Assembly: GCF_000269865.1 (NCBI RefSeq)
Contig: NZ_AKKV01000036.1
Coordinates: 62,001 to 126,000, forward strand
Reading direction: 5' to 3'
Source: Fictibacillus macauensis ZFHKF-1
GTDB lineage: Bacteria > Bacillota > Bacilli > Bacillales > Fictibacillaceae
DNA: 64,000 nucleotides
Part shown: piece after piece, positions 15,747 to 23,843 of the stretch
How the letters are laid out: each line of letters starts with the position of its first letter
How positions within the stretch are numbered: position 1 is the first letter of the stretch
Notes under the pieces: model-generated
The model's database searches: none
The model's input: the letters and a program-made list of their open reading frames with translations, nothing else
Told to the model about the DNA's origin: nothing
Program-made: the position numbers and the translations under genes

Positions 15747-16619
15747 ATGTATTATTTTGTAACACTACTCGCAGCTAGTTGTTATGCAGGGATGACGATT
15801 TGTATGAAAATAGCAAGTCAATCTGCAGATGGAGCAACTATGACATTTGTCCGGTATGGTTTTTCTTTTCTAATCGTTCTCTTACTCTATGGTATAAGTG
15901 GCAAACCACCGATCAAAACAAGCGTCTTGCCGATTCATATGCTTCGAAGTGTATTGGGTGTACTTATGTTTGGTTGCTACGCATGGGCATTGCGCGATTT
16001 ACCAGTAAGTAACGCCTTAAGTTTAAATGCAGCATATCCGCTATTTTTGCCGTTTTTATTGTTCTTTTTTTACAGAGAACCGCTTAAGCTGCACCGATTC
16101 TTATTGATTGGTCTTGGTTTTATCGGCATGATTGTTATCGTAAGACCACAAATGGAGGATTACAATCTTGTAGCATCACTCGTTGCTATATTATCAGCCA
16201 TCTGTTCGGCGTGCGCTAATCTTACCGTGCAAGCCTTACGAAAAACAGAAGCTAGCTATACCATCGTTTTTTATTTTTTTCTACTAGCAAGCTTAGGTTC
16301 TTTTGGTTGGATGCTTGCAACAGGCATTCATGTAAAAAACCTACCGTGGCTCCCCCTACTAGGAGTCGCCCTGTTCGGAGTTCTTTCACAACAGCTCCTT
16401 TCATATGTATTAAAGTATTTACACGCAACTGTTGTCTCTATGATTATGAATAGCTCCATTATGGTTGGAATGCTAGGATCATGGATGGTGTGGGGAGAAC
16501 AACCGCGCGTACTTGATGTGCTTGGTGCGTTAATCTTAATCGCAAGTATGATGAGCTTATCGGTTGCAACGAAAGGGGTGAAGGCACCGTGCAACAAAGA
16601 ATCACAACGCCAAATATGA
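15747..16619 (+). CDS. EamA/DMT-family transporter
   Basis: A 290-residue membrane protein with about ten hydrophobic helices and the two EamA repeats; MTFVRYGFSFLIVLLLY (about residues 32-48) and ALSLNAAYPLFLPFL (about 91-105) are typical of the drug/metabolite transporter superfamily. Members export amino acids, nucleotide-like compounds or other small metabolites. ATG 15747 follows GAGGTGAT. It is divergent from the LysR gene and overlaps the following multicopper oxidase gene by 31 bases, so both are co-expressed and perhaps controlled by that LysR. Substrate unknown. Confidence 0.88.
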   Translation: MYYFVTLLAASCYAGMTICMKIASQSADGATMTFVRYGFSFLIVLLLYGISGKPPIKTSVLPIHMLRSVLGVLMFGCYAWALRDLPVSNALSLNAAYPLFLPFLLFFFYREPLKLHRFLLIGLGFIGMIVIVRPQMEDYNLVASLVAILSAICSACANLTVQALRKTEASYTIVFYFFLLASLGSFGWMLATGIHVKNLPWLPLLGVALFGVLSQQLLSYVLKYLHATVVSMIMNSSIMVGMLGSWMVWGEQPRVLDVLGALILIASMMSLSVATKGVKAPCNKESQRQI

Positions 16620-17479
16620 AGATAGCGAACTATACGTTACTCGCCAATGGCGTGAAACATTTTCATTTGATTGCGCAGCCGGTCATCCATGAACTGGTTC
16701 AAGGGGTAAAGGTGATGGCGTATGGTTATAATGGCAGTGTTCCAGGGCCGGTTATTGTTGTGGATGAAGGGGACACCGTGGCCATCACAGTGGAAAATGC
16801 GTTGCCGGAAGTAACGTCTGTTCATTGGCATGGCTTAAATGTGCCAAATGATGTGGATGGCGTTCCAGGTGAACAAGGAACCACTTTAATTTCTCCGGGA
16901 AGTGCGCATACGTATCAATTTACACTTCATCAACATGGGACGTATATGTATCATAGCCATGTTGAAACGTCGATACAAGAACTGATGGGCTTAGCGGGGA
17001 TGTTCATTGTTCGAGGGCGAGAGGAGCCTCTCGTTGCCGTGGATGCTGTTTTTTTGTTGCAAGAATGGGCTGTGCAAGGACAGGGACGCGCGCAGCCGGT
17101 TTATGCAGTGTTACCGCAATCGATGATGTTTAACTATTTTACGATGAATGGGGTCGCGTACCCGGATACAACCCCAATTGCTGTAAAGGCAGGCGATTGC
17201 GTGCGACTAAGGCTAGGGAACTTAAGTATGGACTCGCATCCGATGCACTTACACGGTCATTCTTTTCGTGTTACAGCAGCAGACGGAAACCCGATCCCGG
17301 CTAGTGCACAAATTTATAAAAATACGATGAATGTAGCGCCAGGGGAAACATGGAACGTTGAATTTTTCGCCAACAATCCAGGTCGATGGATTTTTCACTG
17401 TCATAAACCCCATCATACAACGAATGCGCATAGTGACGCGCTTGGAGGCATGGTCACCTTTATTGATTATGTCCACTAA
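16589..17479 (+). CDS. small two-domain multicopper oxidase
   Basis: A 296-residue multicopper oxidase. All ligand blocks are present: HWHG (about residue 78), MYHSHVE (about 123), HPMHLHGHSF (about 217) and FHCHKPHH (about 269). At this size only two cupredoxin domains fit, so the active form is probably a trimer, as in small laccases. No signal peptide or lipobox is seen, unlike the 475-residue enzyme at 6305, so a cytoplasmic or unusually exported location is possible. GTG 16589 is preceded by GGGGTG; ATG 16616, which overlaps the EamA stop as ATGA, is an alternative with no clear binding site. It probably oxidises phenolic compounds or metal ions. Confidence 0.88.
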   Translation: MQQRITTPNMKIANYTLLANGVKHFHLIAQPVIHELVQGVKVMAYGYNGSVPGPVIVVDEGDTVAITVENALPEVTSVHWHGLNVPNDVDGVPGEQGTTLISPGSAHTYQFTLHQHGTYMYHSHVETSIQELMGLAGMFIVRGREEPLVAVDAVFLLQEWAVQGQGRAQPVYAVLPQSMMFNYFTMNGVAYPDTTPIAVKAGDCVRLRLGNLSMDSHPMHLHGHSFRVTAADGNPIPASAQIYKNTMNVAPGETWNVEFFANNPGRWIFHCHKPHHTTNAHSDALGGMVTFIDYVH

Positions 17480-17512
17480 AAAAACCACCCGCCTGATTGT
17501 GACGGGTGGTTT
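17480..17512. terminator. bidirectional terminator between multicopper oxidase 2 and the anti-sigma gene
   Basis: Stem AAACCACCCG (17482-17491) with CGGGTGGTTT (17503-17512), A run on the left, converging genes on both sides. Confidence 0.8.
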
Positions 17513-17534
17513 ATCGATGGATCGTTACGGGTAG

Positions 17535-18263
17535 TTACAATTTAGAGAGCATCAAGATTTTTCCTTTTGGTTGTTTGTTATGCGGTTTTGGTTCGAGAGA
17601 AATCGCAATCGCATCCCATTTGTGTTTGCTAGAATAGTGGATCGGATAAATGAGGGAGCCGTTTCCACTTTCGTTTGGCACAAATGAACCAGCGGGATAT
17701 TTTTTATCGCCTTCCACAAGCCATACTTGATACGTTTGTGTACCGGATAATTTCGGCATTTTTCCCATTTGTACGACTAAGTTTGTTGCTTGATTTTCTT
17801 GGATAAAAGAGGCCGTTCCACCTGCTTCTTTTTGATCGACTGTACCTAGTGCTACCGATTGCGCGGTTTTACTTACTTCTTGCGGAGCCGCTTGCTGGTC
17901 ATTCGTTTGTTTGGTGCTGTATAAATACACGTTAGCGCCAAGCGAGAGAAGTAAGCCTGCTGCGAGAAGGCTTGGAAGCCATCGACGTGGCTTTGGCTTC
18001 AGCACGGTCACTTGCTCGGGCTGCTCTTGCTTTTGATCTAGTGATTCGGCGAACACATTGGTAAGTACGCGCTTCTTCATGCTAGCGGGTGGTGTGATAT
18101 CTTCTGAAAGATAAGGAAGTGGCTCAGTCAATGCTTGCCACTCTTGCCATTCTTGTTGACAATCTGAACAGGAGTGAAGGTGTGCTTCGAATGCTGCTTT
18201 TTCTTCGCCTGTTAGTTGGTCGTTGTAATAGTCCAATAGTTGATCACACTGTTTACGTTCCAA
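17535..18263 (-). CDS. anti-sigma factor (zinc-finger plus RskA-type domain)
   Basis: About 242 residues. The N-terminal part has the anti-sigma zinc-finger pattern HLHSCSDC (about residues 29-36), then a linker, one membrane helix (WLPSLLAAGLLLSLGANVYLY, split by length, about residues 94-114) and an outer RskA-like domain with QTYQVWLVEGDKKYPAGSF. RskA proteins hold an ECF sigma factor at the membrane and release it on proteolysis. I choose TTG 18263 because AAGGGGGG is spaced for it and the start overlaps the sigma stop; an in-frame ATG at 18284 lies before that site. It is encoded directly after the ECF sigma factor, its obvious partner. Confidence 0.88.
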   Translation of the reverse strand: MERKQCDQLLDYYNDQLTGEEKAAFEAHLHSCSDCQQEWQEWQALTEPLPYLSEDITPPASMKKRVLTNVFAESLDQKQEQPEQVTVLKPKPRRWLPSLLAAGLLLSLGANVYLYSTKQTNDQQAAPQEVSKTAQSVALGTVDQKEAGGTASFIQENQATNLVVQMGKMPKLSGTQTYQVWLVEGDKKYPAGSFVPNESGNGSLIYPIHYSSKHKWDAIAISLEPKPHNKQPKGKILMLSKL

Positions 18264-18813
18264 TGCGGTCCCCCCTTTCTTCATACACTTTTCGTAAGTG
18301 CTGTAATGCTAAGCGAATTCTTCCTTTAACCGTTCCCAACGGAAGATCTTTCTTTTCGGCAATAGTTGCTTGTGAACAGCCCTTGAAATAGAACAGTTGC
18401 ACGATTTCTTGTTGCTCTGAGCTTAAGGTAGAGACAGCTTCTTGCAGACGTTGGCGTTCCTCGTTCCATGTGACCGTCTCCTCCGTGCTTTCCGTTTGCT
18501 CGCGTTCTAAGTCTTTATCTAACAACTCTACTTGGTTTTTTGATTGTTTTCGTAACAAGTCTAGGCAGGTATTCCTTGTAACGGTTAATAAAAACGAGGA
18601 AAACTTCCCCTTATCAGCCGTATAAATCCCCTTCTTTCGCCATAATTTCATAAATACATCCTGAATCGCTTCTTCTGCTAAGTCAGAGGTATTTACAATT
18701 TTATAAGAAAATGAGAATAGCAGCTTTTCATAACGATCATACAGCTGCTCAAGGGCTTCTTTATTGTCTGCCTGGACGAGCTCGTATAATTCTTCATCAG
18801 AAATTCGTCCCAT
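18253..18813 (-). CDS. ECF-type RNA polymerase sigma factor
   Basis: A 186-residue group IV sigma factor. Region 2 (about residues 22-90) contains EQLYDRYEKLLFSF, the core-binding DLAEEAIQDVFMKLW and the RNTCLDLLRK end; region 4 (about 125-178) has QREIVQ-like QQEIVQLFYFKGCSQATIA and GTVKGRIRLALQHL for -35 recognition. Regions 1 and 3 are absent, as expected. ATG 18813 follows AAAGGAG. It overlaps the RskA-type anti-sigma gene by 11 bases. The sigma-RskA pairing is often linked to oxidative or cell-envelope stress, but the regulon here is unknown. A sigma-A-like TATAAT for this operon is at 18853-18848. Confidence 0.92.
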   Translation of the reverse strand: MGRISDEELYELVQADNKEALEQLYDRYEKLLFSFSYKIVNTSDLAEEAIQDVFMKLWRKKGIYTADKGKFSSFLLTVTRNTCLDLLRKQSKNQVELLDKDLEREQTESTEETVTWNEERQRLQEAVSTLSSEQQEIVQLFYFKGCSQATIAEKKDLPLGTVKGRIRLALQHLRKVYEERGDRIGT

Positions 18814-18870
18814 GCATTTTCTCCTTTGTCATGTACAGTGTATCCTCATTATACTAGAAAGGCTCTTTAA

Positions 18871-18952
18871 TAAGCTAACGATCCTTCTTTGTTTTTTGAT
18901 CATTTTTTTCGGAAAAAAAGTGATCGAAAGGGCCTTTTGTTACGTTAGCTTA
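18871..18952. promoter_or_regulatory. long palindrome in the divergent sigma factor / sortase intergenic region
   Basis: The ten bases CGTTAGCTTA occur once on each strand, at 18880-18871 (minus) and 18943-18952 (plus), each pointing to its own gene. Between them lies a hairpin, GATCATTTTTTT (18898-18909) with AAAAAAAGTGATC (18913-18925). Divergent genes need no terminator here, so a shared operator or matched promoter elements for both transcripts is the more likely reading. This is inference from symmetry. Confidence 0.55.
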
Positions 18953-18981
18953 GTACTACGACAAGCGAAAGGCGTGATTCT

Positions 18982-19881
18982 GTGAAAAAAGGGTCGACGA
19001 TTGCGCTCATTGTGCTAACATGTCTTGGACTGATGGGCTATACGTACTGGCATTCCGAACAGAAGGAGAGTAGCGCTTCCCCCACGCTATCAAAGGCGCA
19101 AACGAGTCCGTCTGCGCAAGCGAAAGCAGAGGCGCATTTAAAAGCGCTCCATGTAAAAGCCCGAGAGCAAAGCATTGTACCGACAAAGCTTTCCATTCCA
19201 GCCATTCATGTGAAAGCTTCTATTGAAAAAGTCGGGGTTTTAGACAATGGTCAGCTTGGTGTTCCATCGAGTGAGGAGTCTGTTGGTTGGTATAAAGATG
19301 GCGTGAAGCCGGGTGAACGTGGCAATGCGGTCATTGATGGTCACGTGGATAGTCGAGACGGTCCGGCTGTCTTTTTTGATCTAAAAAAGGTAACGCCAGG
19401 CGATACCGTTATGCTAAACGATCAGAAGGGCAAGGTATTAACGTTTGTCGTGCGCAACGTAAAAAGTTATGTGACAGACAAAGCGCCACTCCCTTTAATT
19501 TTCGGTGAAAGTAAAGGGCGACATTTAAATTTAATTACGTGTACGGGTGTGTTTAATTCGGAAAAACGCACACATGAAAAACGGCTTGTTGTGTATACCG
19601 ATTTAGTTAAGAATGATTCTTCTCAACAGCCATCATCGCCTAAAAATGTGCAGGTAAGCGACAATGTGATTTCATGGAAAGCAGCAAAGCCTTCAAAGGT
19701 TGTTGGCTATGCGATCTACGAAAAACGGGCACAAAGCGTTCATCTTGTCGCTCATACGAAAACGCCCACGTATCGTGTAAAGAGCAATAAAAGCCGTACC
19801 TATTATGTAACGGCCATTAATGAAGTGGGTGCGGAATCAGCGCCTTCAAAATCTGTGGTCAGCCCATCGAAACAGCACTGA
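18982..19881 (+). CDS. class F sortase with C-terminal FN3-like domain
   Basis: A 299-residue exported transpeptidase-fold protein. A signal anchor (about residues 4-22) is followed by a Ser/Ala-rich linker, then the sortase domain (about 60-212) with IDGHVDS (catalytic His), LITCTG (catalytic Cys) and KRLVVYTDL (the conserved Arg). The signature of the class is complete. About 80 C-terminal residues (NVISWKAAKPSKVVGYAIYE to RTYYVTAINEVGAES) look like a fibronectin type III domain, which is unusual for the short class F enzymes. GTG 18982 is the start. No sortase substrate with an LPXTG-like tail is seen in the window. It is divergent from an ECF sigma factor. Confidence 0.85.
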   Translation: MKKGSTIALIVLTCLGLMGYTYWHSEQKESSASPTLSKAQTSPSAQAKAEAHLKALHVKAREQSIVPTKLSIPAIHVKASIEKVGVLDNGQLGVPSSEESVGWYKDGVKPGERGNAVIDGHVDSRDGPAVFFDLKKVTPGDTVMLNDQKGKVLTFVVRNVKSYVTDKAPLPLIFGESKGRHLNLITCTGVFNSEKRTHEKRLVVYTDLVKNDSSQQPSSPKNVQVSDNVISWKAAKPSKVVGYAIYEKRAQSVHLVAHTKTPTYRVKSNKSRTYYVTAINEVGAESAPSKSVVSPSKQH

Positions 19882-19939
19882 ACACCAAAAAGGTGAGCAG
19901 GGCTGTTTTTTTTATTTCTCCTTTTTTGTATAAAAATGG

Positions 19940-19968
19940 TTGTGAATTGGGAATGTATAGCGTACAAT
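19940..19968 (+). promoter_or_regulatory. sigma-A promoter of the GntR-ABC operon
   Basis: TTGTGA (19940-19945) and TACAAT (19963-19968) are separated by 17 bases and followed at once by the operator palindrome. Confidence 0.8.
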
Positions 19969-19971
19969 GAG

Positions 19972-19993
19972 GTTAGTTACTACAGTAACTAAC
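19972..19993 (+). promoter_or_regulatory. GntR (YtrA-type) operator
   Basis: A perfect inverted repeat, GTTAGTTAC-TACA-GTAACTAAC, begins three bases after the -10 hexamer and covers the expected transcription start. Position and symmetry fit autorepression by the GntR protein encoded just behind it. Confidence 0.82.
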
Positions 19994-20014
19994 CAATTAG
20001 GTGGTGAAAAAAGA

Positions 20015-20380
20015 ATGTCACAAATGGACGGCGAAGGACGCCCTCTTTTTTTACAAATTGCAGAACGCATTGAAAATGACATTATGGAAGAAGTCTTAAA
20101 AGAAGAAGAGCAGGTGCCCTCAACGAATCAATTTGCTGTCTTTTATCGCATCAATCCTGCGACAGCAGCAAAGGGTGTCAATATTCTTGTTGATCAAAAT
20201 ATTTTATACAAAAAGCGAGGGATTGGCATGTTTGTCATGACAGGAGCGCGAGAACAATTACTTAAGAAGCGAAAAGCCGAGTTTTATGAACGGTATGTAG
20301 TCGCTATGATTCAAGAAGCAGAAAAAATTGGGATAACGCTGGATCAGCTCGTCACTATGGTTGCTAAAGGAGCGAAATAA
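20015..20380 (+). CDS. GntR-family regulator, YtrA subfamily
   Basis: A 121-residue regulator. The winged helix (LFLQIAERIENDIMEEVLKEEEQVPSTNQFA, within residues 9-42, then INPATAAKGVNILVDQ and YKKRGIGMFV) is complete; the short C-terminal helical part instead of a large ligand domain defines the YtrA type. YtrA-like repressors control their own ABC transporter operons, often induced by cell-wall antibiotics. An ATG at 19967 is in frame but lies in the promoter region; ATG 20015 after AGGTGGTG is right. The stop is one base from the ABC ATPase start. The operator at 19972-19993 supports autoregulation. Confidence 0.92.
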   Translation: MSQMDGEGRPLFLQIAERIENDIMEEVLKEEEQVPSTNQFAVFYRINPATAAKGVNILVDQNILYKKRGIGMFVMTGAREQLLKKRKAEFYERYVVAMIQEAEKIGITLDQLVTMVAKGAK

Positions 20381-20381
20381 C

Positions 20382-21257
20382 ATGCATGTAAAACTTTCCA
20401 AAGTGCGGAAGGCATACGGCAAAAATGTTGTTTTAAATGATATAAATATGGTGTTAGAAAAAGAGAAGATTTACGGTTTAGTGGGCCGAAATGGAGCCGG
20501 CAAAACGACTTTATTAAAGATAATCGCTGCACAGCTGTTTCCGAGTGAAGGAACCGTACAGGTAAATGAGGAGAACCCGTTTGAGAATGAAGCCATTCTC
20601 TCACAGCTGTGCTTTGTGAAAGAAAGTCAAACATATCCGGATCACTTCACCGTAAAAGATATTCTGCTCACTGCAAAGGCAACATTTCCACTTTGGGATG
20701 AGACCTTTTGCCAAGCGTTAGTCGCACGGTATAACGTACCAGTAAAATTACGCATGCGTAAATTGTCACGCGGTATGCGTTCGGTTGTTGGGGTCATTAT
20801 CGGTCTTGCGAGCCGGGCGCCTTTAACGATTTTTGATGAGCCATATCTTGGTATGGATGCTGTTGCCCGTCAATACTTTTATGACCAACTATTAGCCGAT
20901 TATGCGGACCATCCGCGGACAATTATTTTATCAACGCATTTAATTGATGAGGTAAGTGAACTATTGGAACATGTTATTGTCGTAAAGGAAGGACGCATTT
21001 TAATGCAAGAGGATGTAGAAACTTTGCGTGCTGGGGCAGTGACCGTAACGGGCGAAAAAGGTAAGGTTGCGGCCTTCATTCAACAGCAGCATGTTCTTTC
21101 ATCACAAACATTAGGAAATGTTACTAACGTAATGATCTTCGGTACGATTTCCCGTCAAGAACGGTTGCAGGCAGAGGCAGAAGGATTATCATTTAGTGCA
21201 GTTTCTTTACAAAAAGTGATGGTTCATCTAACAGACCAAGAGAAGGGAAGTGCGTAA
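20382..21257 (+). CDS. ABC transporter ATP-binding protein
   Basis: A 291-residue ATPase. Walker A is GRNGAGKT (about residue 36), the signature is LSRGM (about 128), Walker B TIFDEPYLGMD (about 149) and the H-loop ILSTHLIDEVS (about 183). The signature is shortened relative to LSGGQ, as in many YtrB-like export ATPases. About 80 C-terminal residues form the usual extra domain of this group. ATG 20382 follows AAAGGAG. It energises the membrane protein encoded directly downstream. The substrate is probably a peptide, a lipid or an antibiotic, by analogy with Ytr and Bcr-type systems; not provable here. Confidence 0.92.
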   Translation: MHVKLSKVRKAYGKNVVLNDINMVLEKEKIYGLVGRNGAGKTTLLKIIAAQLFPSEGTVQVNEENPFENEAILSQLCFVKESQTYPDHFTVKDILLTAKATFPLWDETFCQALVARYNVPVKLRMRKLSRGMRSVVGVIIGLASRAPLTIFDEPYLGMDAVARQYFYDQLLADYADHPRTIILSTHLIDEVSELLEHVIVVKEGRILMQEDVETLRAGAVTVTGEKGKVAAFIQQQHVLSSQTLGNVTNVMIFGTISRQERLQAEAEGLSFSAVSLQKVMVHLTDQEKGSA

Positions 21258-21260
21258 TGT

Positions 21261-21956
21261 ATGAAAGGTATTAGAAGTGTCCTTTATATGCACTGGCGAA
21301 GTGTAGGTTCATGGGTATATATCCCGTGGCTTATTCTAGGTTCAGTCTTTCTAATAAATTATGGATGGCGTAGCTTTCATCAAGATTCGCAGAGTACGAA
21401 CGATGTAGGAAATATGGTAATCTTTATCTATCTTTTCACAGTTGCATGGATCTTTAATGGTCAGTTGTTTGCTTTTGCCTCAGGGCTTAGTATTAAGCGC
21501 ATGCACTTTGTGCTCGGTTCAGTTATGGCTGCTATATTGATAAGTATTGGTTCTAGCTTATTATTAATGCTACTCATTGTGGTTGAAAACATGACAAATG
21601 GGTGGGGAATCGACTGGCACACCTTTTCATGGAAAGTTACACAGACGTTCGCATACTGGGAGCAATTTGCGATCTACCTCCTTGTGTTTTTATGTTTAAT
21701 TTTACTTGGCTTCTTTTTATCGAGTATTGTCATTCGCTTTAGAAAAAGAGGGTTACTCGTATTTGGTGTACTTCTTTATGTGTTTTTTCTAGTAATAAGC
21801 AATACGTCAGTCAATGGATTTGATCATGAAGAGGCATTTTGGACGTGGATCGGGCAGCATGGCTTGCTTGTTTTTTATAGTTTAATTCCTGCCATCATCT
21901 TACTCTTATTCGGATGTTATATGCTATTCATGCGCCGAGCAATCATTCGTTCGTAA
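21261..21956 (+). CDS. ABC transporter membrane subunit
   Basis: A 231-residue membrane protein with about six hydrophobic helices (near residues 18-32, 46-66, 76-104, 125-150, 158-175 and 195-222) and no soluble domain. It follows the ATPase after three bases and completes the GntR-ATPase-permease operon. Such two-part transporters act as homodimers of each subunit. Sequence itself carries no strong family motif, so the call rests on topology and position. A strong terminator closes the operon. Confidence 0.82.
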   Translation: MKGIRSVLYMHWRSVGSWVYIPWLILGSVFLINYGWRSFHQDSQSTNDVGNMVIFIYLFTVAWIFNGQLFAFASGLSIKRMHFVLGSVMAAILISIGSSLLLMLLIVVENMTNGWGIDWHTFSWKVTQTFAYWEQFAIYLLVFLCLILLGFFLSSIVIRFRKRGLLVFGVLLYVFFLVISNTSVNGFDHEEAFWTWIGQHGLLVFYSLIPAIILLLFGCYMLFMRRAIIRS

Positions 21957-21957
21957 A

Positions 21958-21993
21958 AAAAAGCGACTTCCTTTCTAGTTGGGAAGTCGCTTT
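21958..21993. terminator. bidirectional terminator after the GntR-ABC operon
   Basis: Stem AAAGCGACTTCC (21960-21971) with GGGAAGTCGCTTT (21981-21993), A run before and T-rich after; it also serves the converging lipoprotein gene. Confidence 0.85.
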
Positions 21994-22000
21994 CATATTG

Positions 22001-22768
22001 CTAGTGAGGTAAGGGGAAAGTATGCGTAGCTATGGTAGGTAAGCTGTCTGCTACTGTTATAATTTGCTGTTCATTGAGGTTGCCAGAAAGCAATACCGTT
22101 TTGCTGCCATCAAAATAGTAGAGTACAGGATGCGTAAAAGCATCTATAGAAAGGTAGGCTTTGCTTTTTTTCTGAGGTAGTACAACCGTTTTAGCTGGAG
22201 ATGATGCTTGTTTGCTGTTAGTAAATGTAAGGATGGAAACGGTGAATTGTTGATCAGCAATATTCCACATATGCATAGCTTTATTTATTTTCATATGCGA
22301 AATATTGACTCTAGTCATAGGCAGTTTCAATCCATGTTTTTGCGGATTAAGTGATTCTTCAGGTCCTATTCTATTAGTAAATGTGCTGTGTAACGCCCAC
22401 CGTTTGCTCGGTTGCATTAGATCATAATAAGCAATTTTATAGCTATCTTTAAATTCTAGCGAATGAAGCGTGACAATTCCCTTATTTCCAAAAGTCGCTT
22501 CAGAGATAAGATCTTTTTTCTGTACCTTTTTTTTGTGACCATTTGTATAGATTACACTGTATTGATGGAGAATTGCTTCGGCAGGTGATTTTACCGTAGC
22601 GGGCGGCTCCTCTAAGAGGCTAGCCTTAACTTCAGGTTCTTTTTCTTTGACTATTGCTGTTTTTTCGTGACGATGCGTATCTTTTTTTTTGGAGGATGCT
22701 TCCTCGTTTGCACAGCCGACGAGTGCTGTTACTGTGAGTGCGCAAAGAATGGCCTTCGTTCTGTTCAT
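22001..22768 (-). CDS. lipoprotein of unknown function
   Basis: A 255-residue exported protein. The signal sequence ends in the lipobox ALVGC, so the mature Cys is near residue 19 and the protein is tethered outside the membrane. A charged, Lys/Glu-rich linker (to about residue 60) is followed by a domain of alternating beta-strand-like segments (for example AYLSIDAFTHPVLYYFDGSKTVLLSG split around residues 202-227). I do not recognise the family. ATG 22768 follows AGAGGTG. Monocistronic; the neighbours on its right are orphan permease genes on the same strand, separated by a terminator, so no functional link is evident. Confidence 0.75.
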   Translation of the reverse strand: MNRTKAILCALTVTALVGCANEEASSKKKDTHRHEKTAIVKEKEPEVKASLLEEPPATVKSPAEAILHQYSVIYTNGHKKKVQKKDLISEATFGNKGIVTLHSLEFKDSYKIAYYDLMQPSKRWALHSTFTNRIGPEESLNPQKHGLKLPMTRVNISHMKINKAMHMWNIADQQFTVSILTFTNSKQASSPAKTVVLPQKKSKAYLSIDAFTHPVLYYFDGSKTVLLSGNLNEQQIITVADSLPTIATHTFPLPH

Positions 22769-22883
22769 AAGACACCTCTGGAATCATTTATAAGACGTTT
22801 ACCCTTTCACTATATCATGTTGATTTTGGATGTTACATACTTTTATGTTAAATAAAAGGGGGGTGGAGAGCGAACGGTAGAAC

Positions 22884-22908
22884 TAAAAAAAGGCACAAAG
22901 CTGTGCCT
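22884..22908 (-). terminator. terminator after the second permease pair
   Basis: On the minus strand AGGCACA (22908-22902) pairs with TGTGCCT (22897-22891), followed by a run of T (the A run at 22884-22890 on the plus strand). Confidence 0.8.
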
Positions 22909-22913
22909 GCAAT

Positions 22914-23843
22914 TTATTGCGAATGAAGCGGTGTAAAATCATGCTGTGAGGAGGCTGTAGTAGAAATCTCAGTCTTACGGCTCTGTTGAGATGATGGTGC
23001 TGCTAGTATTTGCTCAACACCCTTTACGAGCAAATGGAACGAGTAAAAGCATAAAAAGAACACAAGAACTGGCGTATAGATTTCCCATGTGGTTGTCATG
23101 AGTTTCGTGTAATTATTGCTAATATCTCTCGTTAAATCAGCTATCTGTAATGCAATGAGAAAAATACTAAGATGAAGCATAAGAATCAATGCTTGCGTGA
23201 CTTGTTGAATAAAATGAATCTTTAACCGTGGTGTGAAATAAGGCCATAAATGCTTGCGTAGTAAATGAAAGCGGCTCGCTCCCATCATCTTACTTGGTAT
23301 GATATATTCTTGCTGAAGTTGATAGTGAAGTTCTTCCCCAATTACCTCTGTTAAAACGGGGAGAGCAATAAGAACAAGCGTAATGAAATGAATCCAAAAT
23401 AATGTACTTTCTGGTAGAGGAGATTCGTATTTAAAGGGTGTTAAGATAATCACGGCGAGTAATACGGCAGGTATAAAGCGAAACGGACGAAAAAAGGCTT
23501 GAAAGAGCCAGCGCGATTTTTTCGCATACAAACCGTAAAGTACGCCAAAGATTGTACTAATCAGCAGACGACAAATAGCGATCGCAAGCGCATAGCCAAT
23601 CGTCTCTTTCACCCCTCGTAAAGAACTGACGAGCATATCTTCACCGGCATCATCGGTTCCAAACCAATGATGGGCGGAAGGCGGATAGGGTGCCGTATAG
23701 AGAATAGCTTTACGGGGACCATAGACGGTTGGATCGGACTTAAAGGCCGTAACATTTGTAAGCGCAAAACTACTGATTAGTAAGCAACTAAGGATCACTA
23801 ATCCAATCATAAATGAAGGGTTCCGTAGAAATTTTTTAATAAT
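22914..23843 (-). CDS. OppC-like ABC permease, duplicate copy B, probable ATT start
   Basis: About 309 residues with an N-terminal helix, an external loop with HHWFGTDDAGEDM and then five or so helices; the HWFGTDxxGxDxL motif belongs to OppC/DppC-type permeases of peptide and nickel importers. The first in-frame ATG is at 23810, but alignment with copy A (25209-26114) requires eleven more residues (IIKKFLRNPSF against MIRRLIRNPRF). The codon at the aligned start is ATT 23843, six bases after GGAG and overlapping the upstream stop exactly as ATG does in copy A. I therefore annotate ATT as the start. No ATPase or binding-protein gene is near. Substrate unknown. Confidence 0.75.
   Translation of the reverse strand: MIKKFLRNPSFMIGLVILSCLLISSFALTNVTAFKSDPTVYGPRKAILYTAPYPPSAHHWFGTDDAGEDMLVSSLRGVKETIGYALAIAICRLLISTIFGVLYGLYAKKSRWLFQAFFRPFRFIPAVLLAVIILTPFKYESPLPESTLFWIHFITLVLIALPVLTEVIGEELHYQLQQEYIIPSKMMGASRFHLLRKHLWPYFTPRLKIHFIQQVTQALILMLHLSIFLIALQIADLTRDISNNYTKLMTTTWEIYTPVLVFFLCFYSFHLLVKGVEQILAAPSSQQSRKTEISTTASSQHDFTPLHSQ

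Noticed and set aside
19884-19915. Terminator after the sortase gene
   Set aside because: Only an imperfect stem (CACC/GGTG with outer CAGC/GCTG) precedes the T run; too weak to list as a feature.
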